A DNA stretch of 19,490 bases from Kalaharituber pfeilii (Eukaryota; Ascomycota; Pezizomycetes; Pezizales; Pezizaceae). Both the position numbers and the translations under genes were made by a program. This document shows positions 1 through 9,148 of the stretch, one piece after another (the first letter of the stretch is position 1; the number at the start of each line of letters is the position of its first letter). The DNA is taken from contig WHUZ01000244.1 of the NCBI GenBank assembly GCA_015179045.1, positions 1-19,490 on the forward strand, read 5' to 3'. The notes under the pieces are model-generated. The model made no database searches. It was not told the origin of the DNA and saw only the letters and a program-made list of their open reading frames with translations.

Positions 1-339
1 ATGAGACTATCTTCCAAGGGCTCTAAGTAGGTATATATAACTATGCTAACTAAGATTTGTCACATAGGAGAAGGTAGTGGCTGTCATTTCTTGGCTGAAT
101 CTAAGTATATACTAACACTAAACTGCTAACTCTTGATATTGTCTGAATCAGACAAAACTTGTTCTCTGCTGTCTGATATATAGAACTTGAGTATAGGCTT
201 ATTTTATAGTAATTTCAAATATCTTCTCTTTAACTTATTACTTCCTACTTTCTATTACTCTAATAGCTTATTCTATTCAATCTAGACCTATGTATTATTC
301 TTATCCTCGATAAGCTATAATAGTTGCTCAGCTTGCAAG
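1..339. other. AT-rich sequence, no gene seen
   Basis: No open frame of useful length and no recognisable protein similarity on either strand. The sequence is AT-rich with scattered TATA-like words. It may be the decayed continuation of the minus-strand relic that starts further right, because the same frame continues with more stops, but I cannot support a boundary. Confidence 0.5.
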
Positions 340-600
340 TCAGAAAGTTGTATCTATCTCATTTTAACAAGCACTTTAAGTTTTCTGGGATGACTTTCTA
401 TAATATTTCTACCCTTCTTGATTATACTAATTAGGTAAGACTTTTATATTCTATGCTTGTCTCGAATGGTACTTCACATATAGAGGCCCATACTGATCTA
501 CTCTTCTTTGCCACTGCGCTGCTGAGTTTAGATTAGTTAATGTACTGGTTATTTGAGACCCTTCCTATAAGTATGCCCTTTCTTCTACTCTTATACTTAT
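340..600 (-). pseudogene. unrecognised coding relic with Gln-to-stop changes
   Basis: Read on the minus strand, one frame runs for more than 80 codons with protein-like composition, including the stretches LNSAAQWQRRVDQYGPLYVK and YHSRQA. It is interrupted only by TAG and TAA codons, each one C-to-T change from a Gln codon (CAG, CAA). That pattern is what a RIP-mutated coding sequence looks like and is unlike random AT-rich DNA. The local base composition is also less AT-rich than its surroundings. I do not recognise the family; the polar, Gln/Arg-rich content would fit a coiled-coil or transposon accessory protein, but that is a guess. Upstream and downstream limits are not defined, and no start codon can be chosen. 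Confidence 0.3.
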
Positions 601-1407
601 TCTTTATTGTATAGATATATCTTTTAGTAGTTGTACTTAATATTGATGAATTGGAAATTATAGAACTGTTACTAATTTATTATTATACTGATATTAATAT
701 ATAATAAGCTAATAACAAAGAAATATGAGAACAAAGAATTGCTGCCTAAATTATATAGTAGTACTATATAAGTATATATTTAGTGGAAACTAGTATATTT
801 TCATATACTTAGCAATAAAGAATAGATGTGAAAGTCCAAATTTATTATATCAGCTGTTCAAATTTTATTATGTTAGCTATCTAAATTGTCTGATTGCACT
901 AACCCTCCCTATAGTTGAAGGATTGGTGCAACTAGACTACTATTTAAATACTTTCTTGCACAATGAATTTGGATATCCTATTATGAAATGTGGTCTGTCT
1001 TATATAGCCATTACCAGCAAAGTATATGAAAATATGCTAGTTTCTGCTGTATACTATATGATGTATGAATATGCATTTATCCTCTGTCCAAATACTTATT
1101 TTTCTATCTAGTATCATTATAAATACTAGAATACTAGGGGTAGCAGTAGAGGTATGGGCTAATACTTCAAGAGCAAATTCTGAACAGATTTTAGCTAGCT
1201 TAGGTTTAGCTATCTTATTGAACTATCTGTCCCATTGAACTGTCTTCTCTCCAGAGAGGGAGACAGGGACATACTGGCAGAACTGTTGGATAGGTATAGA
1301 TGTATAGGGAATTTAATCCTTAATCTTCTTTTCTGTTTTTTTCTATCTATTTCTATAATACCTCACTATAATCTTACAGGCAGTATGCAAGCAATGATAT
1401 ATATAAT
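601..1407. other. AT-rich sequence without a supported gene
   Basis: Short open frames exist (for example 923-1111 on the plus strand), but they have no recognisable motifs and lie in low-complexity AT-rich sequence. A slightly GC-richer patch at about 1225-1290 contains a purine-rich run (GAGAGGGAGACAGGGACA) that I cannot assign. Confidence 0.45.
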
Positions 1408-1425
1408 AAAAAAAAAAAAAAAAAA
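1408..1425. repeat. A18 homopolymer tract
   Basis: Eighteen consecutive A residues. It could be simple-sequence slippage or the tail of a degraded retroposon on the plus strand. No target duplication or recognisable body was found beside it, so I leave it as a simple repeat. Confidence 0.9.
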
Positions 1426-1516
1426 TTAAACTGTTTATGATAGCAGCAAGTATGGTCTTGATAGTAAATTATAATAGAGGAAAAATATAACTCAGAGAAG
1501 ATAAAAAATGAAAGAC

Positions 1517-1553
1517 CAAAAAATAGAAGACAAAAAATAGAAGACAAAAAAAT
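1517..1553. repeat. 14-bp tandem repeat, two perfect units plus a partial
   Basis: The unit CAAAAAATAGAAGA occurs twice in perfect tandem (1517-1530 and 1531-1544), followed by a partial third copy. A looser copy lies just upstream. This is a purine-rich minisatellite-like patch within AT-rich DNA. Confidence 0.75.
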
Positions 1554-1599
1554 CAGAGCTACAACTATAAGATACACTAAAAAATACAAGCAAAGGAAG

Positions 1600-2668
1600 T
1601 CACAAGACTAGTTGCACTAAAGGAGACTACTATATATTTTCCTAATTACTGTAATGCTTTGCCTACTGGCTACAGGTGTAACAAAGCTTAAGCCAGTTTA
1701 CTTCCTACCTTTTCTTATCAAAGTTAAGATTTACATCATTATATCTATCACTCTACTCATCTTCCAAGTCTCCAGTACTATATACTCTTCATCTATAAGT
1801 GTATAGATAAGTATACTAATAATCATCCTTCCATATATTTGGTCTATAACAGGGAATCAGTTAGACTCATATACTAAGATATAGAAATGGAAAGGCAATT
1901 AGCTATGAGACTAACCTTTTTGACTATAGTATATTATACAGCTAATTGTTATAGTACTTGATAAATAGATAAGACTATTGATGATATTCTCCCAATAAAG
2001 TATACAAAATAAACTTATTATTTAGATCAAATACTTTCTGCGACATGGTTAGTATTGTATTGTTCAAGAGAACTGGAGTTCTACTAGTACAAAAGCCCTA
2101 GCAAACTTTCTCTTAACTCACTGAGTTATATTGTTCTGGTAAGTCTTCTCATATATAGTAGAAATATAAAATATTATAGACCTTATAATCTATAAGCTCT
2201 ATGATATTAATAGTCTATGTGTTCTAATATTTTCATAACTTGAGCTTTATAAAAATATTGTTAATGACATACGATTCGTACCGCTCATCATAGTTACTGA
2301 CTAAATTTTAGACCTAGTGATGGATGGGTTTCAAATTTGAAAGTTGAATATTCATTACCTCTATACTGAAGGTTGATTTTTAGAGCTGATCTTGAGGTTG
2401 TTGAGGGAGAAGCTTGCAATAGAGGTCAATGAGGATGCTATACAAAATTATTGATATAAGATGAGTCTCCTTTTATATTCACTCAAAGTATAATACCTTT
2501 ACCTATACCCTCTAAACCTCTTCAAATATAAAGTATTGGTAAGCGTGAATCGATCTTTCTATCATTGTATCTAAATTTATATCTGTCTACTCCTGTCATG
2601 CTATTTGCACTGTTCCTGATTTTTTGTCTTACCAGCACTATACTCAAGTATTGATTATACTTATGCAG
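1600..2668. other. AT-rich sequence without a supported gene
   Basis: No open frame longer than background and no recognised domain. A minus-strand frame at about 1640-1760 contains two cysteines and a histidine that recall a retroviral zinc knuckle, but the spacing is wrong (see rejected items). Otherwise I see only AT-rich decay products. Confidence 0.45.
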
Positions 2669-2691
2669 TTTTTTTTTTTGTTTTTTTTTTT
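2669..2691. repeat. T11-G-T11 tract
   Basis: Two runs of eleven T separated by one G. It lies a few dozen bases before the candidate left end of the hAT relic, with a somewhat GC-richer patch after it. It could be a minus-strand retroposon poly(A) tail, but nothing else supports that. Confidence 0.85.
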
Positions 2692-2774
2692 ATATATCAA
2701 TACTTGCTTGCTACCTGATGGCTTATGTGCTTGCCATGCTCACACCTGTACTCGAGGACCTGTTATGTATATAA

Positions 2775-2790
2775 GTGAGTAGTATAAGCT
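2775..2790. repeat. candidate left terminal inverted repeat of hAT relic
   Basis: GTGAGTAGTATAAGCT matches the reverse complement of the right-end segment (GTGAGCAGCACGAGCT) with only C/T and G/A differences. It overlaps a short palindrome (AAGCTAA-G-TTAGCTT at 2786-2800) of the kind found in hAT subterminal regions. Confidence 0.45.
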
Positions 2791-3685
2791 AAGTTAGCTT
2801 AAGCTAGCCTGATATGAGCTGAAGCTCTTAAGACAGCTAGGATTATACTAGTGTTTCTTTTAATAGATTACTAAAAATGTTCAGCTAGTACAGGGTTTTA
2901 TAAACTGTAAATACCTAATATGATAATAAATTGAGACTCAGAGGTTATTCTATGTACTAACAACCTCTATCATTATCAAAATTATATAGACCTATATTAA
3001 GACTTCAAAAGCTACTTCTACAATACACTCTCATACTACTGATCAGTCTTGCTATAGCAAACAGCTGCATATAAGAAGTGCTAGACCATCCTGGTTAATA
3101 CGAGACAAAGCATATTAAGTATGATACTAGGGAGATAAAGATATGAGATAGCTACGCTTTGAAACCATTAATCCTGATACTACACTTCAACATTCTTATT
3201 TCTTATACTATATTAACAATTTATCAATTTAATAATCAATTCTATATTAATTTGTAATACCTTTCTTGCCAGCCTAAATGGCTAATATTCTATAGTTAAA
3301 GATTAGTATACCTCTAGAACTCTCATTATCATAGTTACTTGTATGAAAGATATATGATTTCATAGTAAAAAATCTTAGATAATGAGCACAAAATTTTATA
3401 TATACATTATTCCAAGCCTTGGTAAGTTAAAAGCTATACAACAATTACATTCATATTACTTAACCATTTCTGGAAACTTATTATATGTATTACTTCCACT
3501 TTCTACAATTGAAGAAAATATAGTACTCATTTTTTAGAACTTGTGGTATCAACTAGTAATACTATAGAATTGAAGTGACAAATACTATTTAATATGATAG
3601 TTTCAATAAAGTAAAGTAAATCAGAGAGCTTTTCTGAAACATAGTATTGTGAATTCTTTACTACTTTCTTACCTCAACAAACTCG

Positions 3686-4161
3686 CTAATCAAACTAGTA
3701 GAAAAGATATCATTTCTAGAGCTTTTCCAATATTACAACCCTAAAGTTCAGAAAATCTAAGCTCATACTATACATAGAGATATTTTGAAACTCTATGATA
3801 AAACTCATAAAAGTGTTATTCAACTTTTATATATACATATAGAGTTATAAGGGTGCTTTAGTTTTACTATTGATACTTAGACTGCTATATCTGCTCCCTC
3901 CAAATAGATATTCTCCTTGATAAGTATTTCAATATAATACTATATCTAGCTAAAGCTGACAATCTACTACAGATAGGCAAAGTTCTTAACAAGTACCAAA
4001 ACAGAATAGAATGTAAGACTATGAGTACTCTTATATGCTTAAAGTTCTGACTTAATATTGACGAGCTGAAGAAAACAGTAGAAAAACTTGCAACAGAAGT
4101 AAAGGTAGAAGAAATACTAAATTTAGTGAATAGTAGTGAGGAAGATGAAGCTGTAGAATAG
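3686..4161 (+). pseudogene. hAT transposase remnant (N-proximal part joined to C-terminal part)
   Basis: Two blocks in different frames. The first (about 3686-3905) reads as the part of a hAT protein before and at the start of the catalytic core, with LIKLVEKISFLELF, then a NP-K block followed by IHRDILKLYDKTHKSVIQLL and a beta-strand-like FSFTIDT just before the expected first catalytic aspartate region. The second (about 3946-4161) reads like the C-terminal hAT dimerisation region: VLNKYQNRIECKTMSTLICL followed by KF-stop-LNIDELKK and an acidic tail ending at TAG 4159-4161. The roughly 400 residues of catalytic core that should separate them are missing, so this is a deletion derivative. 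Several TAA/TAG codons stand where Gln or Trp is expected. Family assignment rests on the block order, not on a search. Confidence 0.5.
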
Positions 4162-4228
4162 TTTGGATTAGTTATCAATTAGATTATGTAATTAAGGCTT
4201 ACTAGCTCAAGCCCACTTTCTATTTGAT

Positions 4229-4250
4229 AAGCTTGGCTTGAGCCAAGCTT
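4229..4250. repeat. perfect 10-bp palindrome, hAT subterminal region
   Basis: AAGCTTGGCT and AGCCAAGCTT are perfect reverse complements separated by TG. It lies inside the right end of the hAT relic, together with further CAAGC/GCTTG words. Clusters of such words are typical transposase-binding subterminal repeats in hAT elements. Confidence 0.7.
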
Positions 4251-4288
4251 ACGTATCTACTAGCTTACTCTATAGCTCAGGTCAAGCT

Positions 4289-4304
4289 AGCTCGTGCTGC
4301 TCAC
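4289..4304. repeat. candidate right terminal inverted repeat of hAT relic
   Basis: Its reverse complement pairs with 2775-2790, differing only by transitions. The flanking CACTACATGCCTGCCCATG may be the true terminus, but the left partner is too decayed to prove it. Confidence 0.45.
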
Positions 4305-5839
4305 TACATGCCTGCCCATGTTCGAACTATATTGAACTCCCTATTACACTTACATAGTGCTCATATGCCTATCACATTACATAGGCTCTGTTAGAAGACA
4401 CATTTGCTTCTCTTTAAATACCTAGATTCTCTTGCTATACTTAGTTCATTTTCTAATAAAGTATATATATAGTAGTTGAATAATAACTATAAAACCTACT
4501 TTAAGTTTAGTCAATTGACCTTGTAAAGTTGTACCATTAGTCATCTTTACAGTTCATTTACATATTTTCCTTCTATAAACTCTTTTCTACTAGTATATAA
4601 ACATATCCTATTTCATAATATCTACATCTAATTTAATTGTTTATATATATGTTTGACTAACTGTATATATGTAGATGCAACAAATATCTACAGAGTTCTA
4701 GGTATAGTAGCAAATGACTACTTGGGCTACTGAACTTAAAGCCAAAACTAAGAGATTTTTTAACTCAACTTGGGATTCAATATAGCATACATTAGCAGTA
4801 TAGAAGGCTTTTATACAGGAAGTATATACGACCACAAAAAAACCTCTGATAGTTTACAATAGCTGTCATACAGCATTGACATATCCAAGTTTTTATAACT
4901 TAAGAATAACTCAAATAAAGAGTCACCTTAAATTAAAGTCTTGCTCTTCAAAATCTAATTACTTAACTCAAGCTAGCATTAATAAGCTACTGGTATATAC
5001 TAATTCTCCACAATAAGGTGCTTTTATATATATCAAAGCTAATGCTACTAAGATAATGCCTAAGTTACGCACTGATCATATAGAGCCATTCATATAAGAA
5101 GCTTGGAAATAACAACTACTTAGGATAACACTCGCATATAATATCCTATTCTATGCAGTTGAGAATCCAAAATTTTGTAAGTTGCTTTTAATGCTTCAGC
5201 CTAAGGTTGCAATACTATATAATACATCTATTCATAACAAGTAAGTATAGTGAAATTTTTTAGTAATTTACATTAGAAGCTTAAATATTAGTACTAGAGT
5301 AAAACTACATACAGTGGATATAATCAGATCTCTCTATTATAAGCTAAGCATTAACAGTATATAAATTAGTCTAGTTTATAATAGTTGAACATGCAATACA
5401 AATTATCTAGCCTTTTTGGATGTAGTCAATTTCTATATTAACTATAATTGGACACTTCACGAATGCCTTTTGAGATTCAAAGAATTAATAGAAGCATATA
5501 TGGGAGTAAACCTAGCAGAGGCTCTGTTAAAGATAATAAATACTTGTAAGATATAGGATTATATATTTACTATAACAATAGATAATGATGTATCTAATAA
5601 CCAAATAATGATAATAAATCTAAATATTTTACATATTGATTCTGAGTAGATTACTATATAGTATTTTGCTCACATTATTAATCTATATGTCTAAGTATTT
5701 ATCAACTCTTTAAAAGCAAATACTAAGTTTGATATACTGCAAACTCAGTTTAATAATAACTCTACTTTTCCAAAACTTGATGCTATGTAACCAGGGTTCT
5801 CCCATACTCTTTATAAAGTAAAAATACTTTCCACTTTAT

Positions 5840-6245
5840 TTTATACTTACTTTTTATGTCTGTTCTCTAAAACCTTTGCTACTTCTCTGTTGCAACATCC
5901 CTATTTGTCATACTGTAGGCTTCTTGCTATATTACTTATATCAATGGTTAGATCTATATACTTGTTATTATAATTAGTACAAGTCTAATATACCTTTACC
6001 AATTTAAATAATTACAACCACCTCCAACATCTTGCTTTCTACAAGTCAGGTTGATACAGAATATACATACGTAATGGAAGTCTACTCTACTGATACTAAT
6101 TTATACTATTCAGATGAAGAAAATTATTGATGAGTAAGTATACTTACTAGCATATAGACACTATGTAGTTCTCATTGCAATGTTAAATAAATAAATGCAA
6201 ATTCAATATTGTATCGTAATTCTAGGGCCATTTCACTTATATATA
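5840..6245. other. unexplained segment interrupting the hAT relic
   Basis: The hAT frame is readable up to a TLYKVKIL block at about 5810-5836 and again from a KVSLSKTVT block at about 6250, but in a different frame. Between them lie roughly 400 bases in which neither frame gives recognisable hAT sequence; the region expected here includes a conserved TRWNS-like block, which I do not find. It may be a small insertion, a local replacement or simply heavier decay. No terminal repeats or target duplication were seen. Confidence 0.4.
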
Positions 6246-6921
6246 GATAAAGTATCCTTAAGTAAAACAGTGACTATCTATAATGCATTTCCAATATATA
6301 ATGATCTATTTAACCATATTGATGATCAATTATAGCAATTAGACAGGGCTCAAGCTGTATAGAAATAGAACTTTTATCTGGCTCTGAAAAGTATGTAAGC
6401 TATTCTTCAGAAATACTACCAAACTACCAAGATATAGGCATCAATATACAGTCTTTTATGCATACTTGATCCTTCTCAAAAACTTACCCTGTATGAATGT
6501 TAGGACAAACAAAATAATGCAGATTCCCCCTTCAGTGGTAAATTAACATACTGGGTAGATTATTATAAAGCTAAGTTTTTTCAATACTTTAATACTTATT
6601 ACACTAAGTATTCTTCCACATGCATTATTTCCGCCCCTACTACTCCTACTACTGCTACTTCTGCCTCTATACCTGTTCTAAAAGAGCACCTGTAAAGCTA
6701 CATATGCCAATATCTAAGTAGATACTCCAGTAATACAGAAATGCTAGAAGCAATCTGATACTTGAACCTCCGGATAGTCAATTTAGAGCAATATGAAAAT
6801 GATCCACTTAAGTAGTAGAAGGTACATAAGTAAGAATATCTAGTACTTTTATTGATGGCTAAGAAATTCTTAGCTATTCTAATAACTGCTATTGCAGTTG
6901 AACAAGTATTTAGTATAGTAA

Positions 6922-6926
6922 GAGAT
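6922..6926. repeat. target site duplication (GAGAT), left copy
   Basis: GAGAT immediately before the first base of the left LTR. The identical GAGAT follows the right LTR at 7586-7590. A 5-bp duplication is what LTR-retrotransposon integrases leave. Confidence 0.9.
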
Positions 6927-7146
6927 TGTTACGGATTGCAACCGACCGTTTGCAAACCATTGCACCAAAAGGTAAAACTACCGGTACCACCCGGTAGTGC
7001 GGTCGGTATATATAGAAGTATCCGTATGGGCTGGTCAGCAACTCGCTTACGTTTGCGCACGTAGTCAAGGATCTTGGCTCCCTTAGACGTCTACATGTAC
7101 TAGTAATCAGCTTCCCTCTACCGCCATGGCACGCCAAGCCGTGACA
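6927..7146 (-). repeat. TRIM LTR, left copy (3' LTR in element orientation)
   Basis: 220 bp, co-linear with 7366-7585 with only scattered, mostly transition differences. On the plus strand it contains a GGTATATATAGAAG block. The terminus holds the near-palindrome TGGCACGCCA, which is the perfect palindrome TGGCATGCCA in the other copy. Confidence 0.9.
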
Positions 7147-7156
7147 TTACTCCCCC
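7147..7156 (-). other. polypurine tract of the TRIM
   Basis: The reverse complement reads GGGGGAGTAA and abuts the TG of the left LTR read on the minus strand. This is where the plus-strand primer of reverse transcription sits in LTR elements. The same word (GGGGAGTAA) abuts the LTR-like unit at 18421. Confidence 0.65.
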
Positions 7157-7365
7157 GCAAGCAGAGTACGTCCCGGACTCTCTATATATTAACCCCCAGT
7201 CACCCGTTACCGCCTTAGGGCTTCAATTTCATGTGCCACCACCACACTACTTTATAACCAGTGACCGGCATGTGACTGTAAGCTGCTTATCAAATTCAAA
7301 GGTCACCTGCAGTATCTGACGTTCGCTACAGGCAAGGTTTGAACCGGCGACCCGACCGGTAGTAC
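7147..7365 (-). other. non-coding core of the TRIM, with a tRNA T-arm-like block
   Basis: 219 bp between the two LTRs with no coding capacity. The minus strand of about 7332-7352 reads GTCGCCGGTTCAAACCTTGC, which resembles a tRNA T-arm and the RNA polymerase III B box (GGTTCRANTCC). The rest of a tRNA cannot be folded from the flanking sequence. No clear primer binding site starting with TGG follows the 5' LTR. Confidence 0.5.
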
Positions 7366-7585
7366 TGTTACAGATTGCAACCGACCGTTTGCAAACCGTT
7401 GCACCAAAAGGTAGAACTACTGGTACCACCCGGTAGTGCGGTCGGTATATATAGAAGTATCCGTATAGGCTGGTCAGCGACTCGCTTACGTTTGCGCACG
7501 TGGTCAAGGATCTTGGCTCCCTTAGACGTCCACACATACTAGTAATCAGCTTCCCTCTGCCGCCATGGCATGCCAAGCCATGACA
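7366..7585 (-). repeat. TRIM LTR, right copy (5' LTR in element orientation)
   Basis: 220 bp, co-linear with 6927-7146, ending TGACA directly before GAGAT at 7586-7590. Read on the minus strand it starts TGTCATGGCTTGG and ends CTGTAACA. Confidence 0.9.
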
Positions 7586-7590
7586 GAGAT
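7586..7590. repeat. target site duplication (GAGAT), right copy
   Basis: Pairs with 6922-6926. The hAT reading frame resumes at GAT ATT ATT CCT directly after it. Confidence 0.9.
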
Positions 7591-7992
7591 ATTATTCCTT
7601 ATTATTATAATCAACTAAAAGATGAAATGATTTGCCATATTATACTTATCAAATATCACAATGAGTCAATCTAAAATACTAAACTTACAGCTAAAATTGC
7701 AGAAACTTGCTTAGAACATATAAATGACCCTTCTATGAGTCAGGAAGAAGAGATAGTTAATGTTGAGCCCAATGATAATATAGATATAAATAGAGACAGA
7801 GATTGGAGGAAATTTCAGATAGGAGCTATACTTTTACAAATAGAAAATGAGAGAGACTTAGAGTATGAGGCATTAATTGCTAGTCTTAGTCAATCAGTTG
7901 ATATATCTGATAATACTTTGAATTATAAATTGAGGTCAAGAATTATAGGAAAGCAGTATTGGGTTCTAGAAAGGGGTAGTAATAAGCGATAA

Positions 7993-8842
7993 TTAGAACA
8001 GACCTAGAGATTATAGTTAGGGGTCTTTTCAGACATACTATTTTACTTGTCTTTTTTTCTTTTTGTTTTCACCTTCATATATATGCTTCTATGAATTTTT
8101 CTATATTTCTTTTTTAGTTCCTCATTATCATTATTATTAACCATCATTTGATTTCTTATTATTGGTATATATAGTTTATTCTATTTATAATAGTTATAAT
8201 TGGATATTTTGTGAGTACTTATTAGCAGAGTCTGCTCTATTTGATACAGAGAACTTCTCTATATAGTAAGTAGATTAACTATCTGGTATGTATATGAATA
8301 TATTATGGGTTAATACAGTAAGAGTCTATTATTGAATACCTAGCCTTAGCATGTTATGCATTAGCTTGTTATTTCAGGACTAGTTATACCAGAGTAGGTA
8401 TATGAATATGTACTAGTAAGCTCTCATTCTGAATTTTATATCTGGCTAAGATTAGTCAGCTTAGTAGAAGCTTATATAAGCTTTTTATTTGTTGCTATTA
8501 TGATGTATTCTGTACTAGACAATACTTGGCCTCCTTATAATCTCTGTTCTACCTGCTGCACCCTAGGTCTGGAATACTATGCTCAGTATCTCAACTATAA
8601 TTACCTTCTCTATAGTACCTCTACCCTCCCATTGTACATGCCTTTGCCTAATGATCTACATTGTACTAGATGTTACTTGCCTTTCTGTATAGTAAGAGGA
8701 CTACAAAAAACTAGAATCTAGACTTGTTATAACAACATTTGCTTTTTTACAGCATAATGCTGGCAGAGGTTAGTGCTACTTCATAAATTTTGGCAGATCA
8801 TTATATGAAGGTATTTCAAGCAATATTTTTTTTACCTCACTA
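7993..8842. other. AT-rich spacer downstream of the hAT frame
   Basis: T-rich sequence directly after the hAT stop, presumably its 3' untranslated and subterminal region. Words such as GTCAGCTTAGTAGAAGCTTATATAAGC at about 8456-8482 recall subterminal repeats, but I could not identify a right terminus. A short open frame at 8500-8721 has no recognisable feature. Confidence 0.4.
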
Positions 8843-8862
8843 TTTTTTTTTTTTTTTTTTTT
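8843..8862. repeat. T20 homopolymer tract
   Basis: Twenty consecutive T, followed by AAAATCATATAACCCC and a GC-richer block (about 8878-8935). The arrangement could be the poly(A) tail of a minus-strand retroposon whose body lies to the right, but no body was recognised. Confidence 0.85.
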
Positions 8863-9148
8863 AAAATCATATAACCCCGCTTGTAGCATGTGGCCATGGC
8901 AGGATCCCTGGGCAAGCTCTCATAGCCCAGAAACAGGCTAAACTAACTCTCTGTATACATAGCCCCTATACACTATCACTCCTGCTCTCTTAGCTTCTAG
9001 AACTTGACTCTGTGCTCTCCTACCTTTTAGAACTTAACTCCAGTGAAGAAATTCTCTAAAATGTTATACTTTTCCCCATTCTCTGTCTTTCTTTTTCTAT
9101 ATTACTTTACCTCTCAAAATCTTCTGAGTAGTTCTCCTAACTTCTGCA

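Larger units (their letters stand above)
2745..4322 (+). mobile_element. hAT-type DNA transposon relic, internally deleted
   Basis: A segment of about 1.6 kb whose two ends resemble each other in inverted orientation and which encloses a hAT transposase remnant (3686-4161). The clearest end match is 2775-2790 against the reverse complement of 4289-4304 (12 of 16 bases, all four differences being transitions). Both ends also carry AGCTT/AAGCT-rich subterminal words and short palindromes, which is usual for hAT elements because the transposase binds such repeats. I could not define the exact termini or an 8-bp target duplication, so the boundaries are approximate. The transposase remnant is far too short for a full hAT protein (normally 600-800 residues), so the element was non-autonomous even before point decay. 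Confidence 0.5.
6927..7585 (-). mobile_element. TRIM (terminal-repeat retrotransposon in miniature)
   Basis: A 659-bp element made of two direct repeats of exactly 220 bp (6927-7146 and 7366-7585) around a 219-bp core. Both repeats begin TGTTAC and end TGACA on the plus strand, so they have the TG...CA ends of LTRs, and the whole is bounded by a GAGAT duplication. The core has no coding capacity, as expected of a TRIM that depends on another retrotransposon. Orientation is taken as minus because the reverse complement of 7147-7156 (GGGGGAGTAA) is a polypurine tract directly beside the left LTR. The element is markedly richer in G+C and CpG than everything around it and its two LTRs are nearly identical, so it is younger than its hAT host. 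Removing it with one GAGAT copy restores the hAT reading frame. Confidence 0.9.
4714..7992 (+). pseudogene. hAT transposase relic, nearly full length, split by a TRIM insertion
   Basis: A second, unrelated hAT transposase. From an ATG at 4714 one frame runs to about 5840; a second resumes at about 6250 and continues to 6926, then across the TRIM to TAA 7990-7992. Visible blocks in order: a possible degenerate BED finger (about 4850-4960); FYAVENPKFCKLLLMLQPKV (about 5150-5205); a Y-N-S-stop-T block at about 5371-5385 where the first catalytic Asp is now Asn; FKELIEAYMGVNLAEALLKI (about 5479-5540); TIDNDVSNNQ (about 5577-5605, the second Asp block); FAHIINLYV (about 5665-5690); FPIYNDLFNHIDD; ILDPSQKLTLYE; NDPLK followed by two TAG codons where Trp-Trp is usual; and the dimerisation block MAKKFLAILITAIAVEQVFS, continuing after the insertion as QLKDEMICHIILIK. 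The last part (7735-7992) is a polar tail I cannot match. Many Gln and Trp codons have become stops, so it is inactive. Confidence 0.75.

Noticed and set aside
923..1111. Plus-strand open frame of 62 codons.
   Set aside because: AT-rich composition, no motif, no flanking signals; its length is close to chance.
1640..1760. Minus-strand Cys-x2-Cys...His stretch resembling a gag zinc knuckle.
   Set aside because: The Cys-to-His spacing is one residue too long, the final Cys is absent and stops interrupt it. No gag domain is readable beside it.
6910..7576. Two similar minus-strand open frames of 75 and 109 residues starting MACHGGRGKL, which look like a duplicated gene.
   Set aside because: They lie in the two LTRs of the TRIM; their similarity is that of the repeats, and LTRs do not code here.
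7735..7992. Plus-strand open frame that could be taken for a separate small gene.
   Set aside because: It is in frame with the hAT transposase once the TRIM is discounted and forms its C-terminal tail.
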